Positions 62,062 through 64,000 of a stretch of DNA of 64,000 nt are shown piece by piece. Numbering within the stretch: the first letter of the stretch is position 1; every line of letters starts with the position of its first letter. Location: contig CAXXUJ010000001.1 in NCBI GenBank assembly GCA_963677695.2, forward strand, positions 1,736,001 to 1,800,000. Direction: 5' to 3'. The notes below the pieces were generated by a model. It saw nothing but the letters and a program-made list of their open reading frames with translations, was not told the origin of the DNA and searched no databases. Position numbers and translations under genes: made by a program. Origin of the DNA: SABI01 sp963677695 (lineage in GTDB: Bacteria > Spirochaetota > Spirochaetia > Sphaerochaetales > Sphaerochaetaceae).

Positions 62062-62691
62062 ATGGAAAAAGATCGCGTCGCCGTCTACATCGACGGATTC
62101 AATCTCTACCATTCTCTTGTCGAGGCGGCAGCTAAATCCCCAATGGGGAACGTTCTTAAATGGTTCGATGTCCGCAAAATGATTTTAAATAAAGTCAGTG
62201 ATAAGGAAGAGATAGTTTCTATTAAATACTTTACCGCGCTGTTTCCTGATAGCGATAAGCAGGATCGTCATAAAAAGTACATCAAGGTGTTAGAAGATAT
62301 GGGTGTACAGGTTATCCTAGGGCGATTCAAAGAGAAGACGGTATTCTGTCGTCGCTGCAAGAAACCATTTAAAACTCATGAAGAAAAAAGAACTGATGTA
62401 AATATAGCGCTCCATCTATTAAACGATTTCTATTCAAACGTTTATGATTTAGCTATCATCGTATCTGGCGATACTGATCTTATACCTGCAATAGATATGA
62501 TTAGAAAAGCAGACTATATGAAAAAGATCGGGATCATTTTCCCTTACAATAGGTACAATAGAGAGTTCAAAGGAAATACAACCTTCGTTAATAAAATGAA
62601 ACTTAGAGATATTGAATCAGCTATTTTACCAGATCCATATATACATTCTGTAACAGGCATTCACTTAACAAAACCTGTCGACTGGTCATAA
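62062..62691 (+). CDS. NYN-domain (PIN-like) ribonuclease
   Basis: 209 residues from ATG 62062. NYN/LabA-type acidic active site: DRVAVYIDGFNLYHSLVE with the first Asp, EKRTDVNIALHLLNDFY, and IVSGDTDLIPAIDMIR. A CRRC pair (FCRRCKKPF) may bind zinc. NYN proteins cut RNA and often belong to defence or RNA-processing systems. No ribosome site precedes the ATG; instead a terminator-like hairpin sits 3-27 bases upstream, and a TTG start 15 codons earlier (62017) would place the hairpin inside the coding region. Base composition is more AT-rich than the main chromosome genes. Confidence 0.82.
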   Translation: MEKDRVAVYIDGFNLYHSLVEAAAKSPMGNVLKWFDVRKMILNKVSDKEEIVSIKYFTALFPDSDKQDRHKKYIKVLEDMGVQVILGRFKEKTVFCRRCKKPFKTHEEKRTDVNIALHLLNDFYSNVYDLAIIVSGDTDLIPAIDMIRKADYMKKIGIIFPYNRYNREFKGNTTFVNKMKLRDIESAILPDPYIHSVTGIHLTKPVDWS

Positions 62692-62899
62692 TCAAGGCTC
62701 ATATTCTAATGGGTTTGTTCGAGAATCATTAAGCAGTCTATTATTCAGGTGCATAGCTCGGTTAGACAATAGGTGGAGCATTAATTGCAACTCCTGTAGA
62801 TTCTATCTTTTCTTCTCTCTCACCAACTCAAAACAAGAGGTTACATTAAAATTTTTTCCACTACATCATCCTTCTCGCGTTCCTAATTTCATTGACTGA

Positions 62900-64000
62900 T
62901 CAGGGCGTAAAAGAGGGCTCAAAAAGGGGCTGATTCAGGCTGATCCTGAAAATTCTTGGTTCAATCATAAATTTTGTGGGATTCTGTGAGCGACGGGGTT
63001 CCTGACGTAGGTCTTCCTGCTAGCCCCAAAGAGCTTGAGGAAGAAGTATTCATCATCAGCATACCCATAGCCTTTTCTCCGTAAGGTTTTCGTTCGGTTG
63101 TTGACACCCTCAATCTTACCGGAAGAGATCGCATACGTGGCGTGAGCGATTATTCCTTCAAAGTGATTATCCAGTAATCTTCTGAACCACCGCAGGTGGG
63201 AGTTCTTGGAACTCCAGCACATATCCATGATTTCAGAAATAGCTTTAGCCATGGATGGTTCATCGGTCATCTTATAGGCTCCGCTGAGCTTTTCCTTGAT
63301 CAAATCCAGGGTGAACAGAAGCTTGTTCTGACTGAGAAGCTCCTCATACTTGTCCAGATGCCCACCTTTGAGGACATAGGGTTCCCTGCTGAATAGGGAT
63401 GAGCCTTCGTTGATGACCTTTCCTGCATTTTCATCTTTCCTTGCAAGGGTTTGCTTCGAAGAGGCGAGGATGTACTTGCATCCCTTGAGTGACTTGGCTC
63501 CCTCCAGGTCACCCTCGGCAATCAGTCTTTTCTGTTCGTCCTTACGTATCTGCCCCACTACCTTGTCATTGAAATTGCGGACAAGATGAAAGTGATCAAA
63601 GACAGGCTGAATATGGGCGCAGCGCTCTTCGAAGACTTCCTGAAAATCGCTGTTCATATCGCAGGCAACAGCCTCGACATCGTCCATCCATTCTTCACCG
63701 ACATGGTCGATGAAAGCATGCACTGAGGCCTTCTTCTTCCCATGCGCCAGCCATAGGATGTGTCCGCTCTCCATGTCGATGATCACTACCGCATACTGGT
63801 GTCCGTTGTGAAGCTTAAACTCGTCTATACCCAGAATTCTCGCCTGCTTCTCAGGTTTGATCAGGCGAGTGCCATCTATGGTGTAACGGTCCTTAAGTCG
63901 CTGTAGGTCAATATTTTTGACGGTATTCTTGCCAAGACCGGTCAGGTATGCAACTTCTTTGTTCGTAAGTCCATAAGCCAGTAGATCCTTTGTATAGGTC
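62900..64000 (-). mobile_element. ISL3-family insertion sequence, one end
   Basis: A transposase gene running off the right edge of the window. Its 3' end probably lies near 62900-62930, where AAAAGAGGGCTCAAAAAGGGGC resembles the rich G/T terminal repeats of the family (split for the limit: AAAAGAGGGCTC, AAAAAGGGGC). The exact terminus and target duplication cannot be seen. The gap 62692-62899 shows no gene. Confidence 0.6.
62965..64000 (-). CDS. ISL3-family transposase (5' part outside the window)
   Basis: At least 345 residues are visible; the frame stays open to the window edge, so the N-terminal zinc-finger part is missing here. HTH-like segment (AYGLTNKEVAYLTGLGKNTVKNI), first catalytic Asp in ILGIDEFKLHNGHQYAVVI, then DMNSDFQEVFEERCAH and the later Glu in SSGKIEGVNNRTKTLRRKGYGY match the DDE transposase of ISL3. 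The visible part is uninterrupted, so the copy may be functional. Confidence 0.93.
   Translation of the reverse strand, partial: TYTKDLLAYGLTNKEVAYLTGLGKNTVKNIDLQRLKDRYTIDGTRLIKPEKQARILGIDEFKLHNGHQYAVVIIDMESGHILWLAHGKKKASVHAFIDHVGEEWMDDVEAVACDMNSDFQEVFEERCAHIQPVFDHFHLVRNFNDKVVGQIRKDEQKRLIAEGDLEGAKSLKGCKYILASSKQTLARKDENAGKVINEGSSLFSREPYVLKGGHLDKYEELLSQNKLLFTLDLIKEKLSGAYKMTDEPSMAKAISEIMDMCWSSKNSHLRWFRRLLDNHFEGIIAHATYAISSGKIEGVNNRTKTLRRKGYGYADDEYFFLKLFGASRKTYVRNPVAHRIPQNL

Noticed and set aside
1..64000. CRISPR arrays, tRNA or rRNA genes
   Set aside because: No regularly spaced repeats, cloverleaf-like sequences or rRNA segments were recognised on either strand by eye.

Overview
The window looks like part of a spirochaete chromosome, most likely Sphaerochaeta-like. 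There is no rRNA or marker gene to prove it. The hints are secreted binding proteins whose signal peptides end in FAQGASEAG- or LFANGQTE-like sequences, DUF1566-type lipoproteins, a Bmp-type purine transporter, type III glutamine synthetase and several TRAP transporters. Genes are tightly packed, with strong AGGAGG ribosome sites and many 1-4 bp overlaps. I see no tRNA, rRNA or CRISPR array.

Layout. 1-1262: end of an unknown gene, a DUF2202 ferritin-like protein and a 25-residue membrane peptide. 1457-10924: carbon cluster 1, a TRAP transporter, a LarA-type 2-hydroxyacid racemase/epimerase, an IS200 insertion, a split transketolase, an apionate-oxidoisomerase-like enzyme, a hydroxypyruvate-reductase-like enzyme and a GntR/FCD regulator. 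11273-13688: alkaline phosphatase and a Nudix hydrolase. 13783-28545: a nitrogen block (asnB, a GAF/AAA+ sigma-54 activator, amtB-glnK, glnN, gltBD, and a DraG-like hydrolase). Two sigma-54 promoters and five copies of a CCTACA-N4-TGTAGG palindrome tie much of it together. 28726-33541: two lipoproteins around a CsoR-CopA copper operon whose copA ends in a CopZ domain with its own ribosome site. 33619-37337: an FMN riboswitch and ribD-ribE-ribBA-ribH. 37346-43074: macro domain, a membrane/FMN-binding pair, an HTH-SecB fusion, polyphosphate kinase and phosphofructokinase. 43097-50630 (minus strand): carbon cluster 2, a second TRAP transporter with a second split transketolase, plus transaldolase, cupin, Asp/Glu-racemase-like protein and GntR/FCD regulator. 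50818-54523: small mixed genes. 54530-61314 (minus strand): a purine salvage operon (8-oxoguanine-type deaminase, Bmp ABC transporter, MerR/GyrI regulator) behind a textbook MerR operator. 61378-64000: a more AT-rich accessory stretch with a lone HicB, a NYN nuclease and an ISL3 transposase running off the window.

Most interesting. In cluster 1 the enzymes line up as a chemically sensible route not among the ones I know: the ApnO-like enzyme would make a 3-oxo-isoapionate-type ketose acid, the split transketolase could cleave it to a C2 unit plus hydroxypyruvate, and the last enzyme would reduce hydroxypyruvate to glycerate. The same transport plus split-transketolase architecture recurs in cluster 2. 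Other points of note are the complete nitrogen regulon visible in DNA motifs, a PII protein without the uridylylated tyrosine, the CopA-CopZ double product, the self-regulated HTH-SecB fusion, and hairpins after the binding-protein gene in all three transporter operons.
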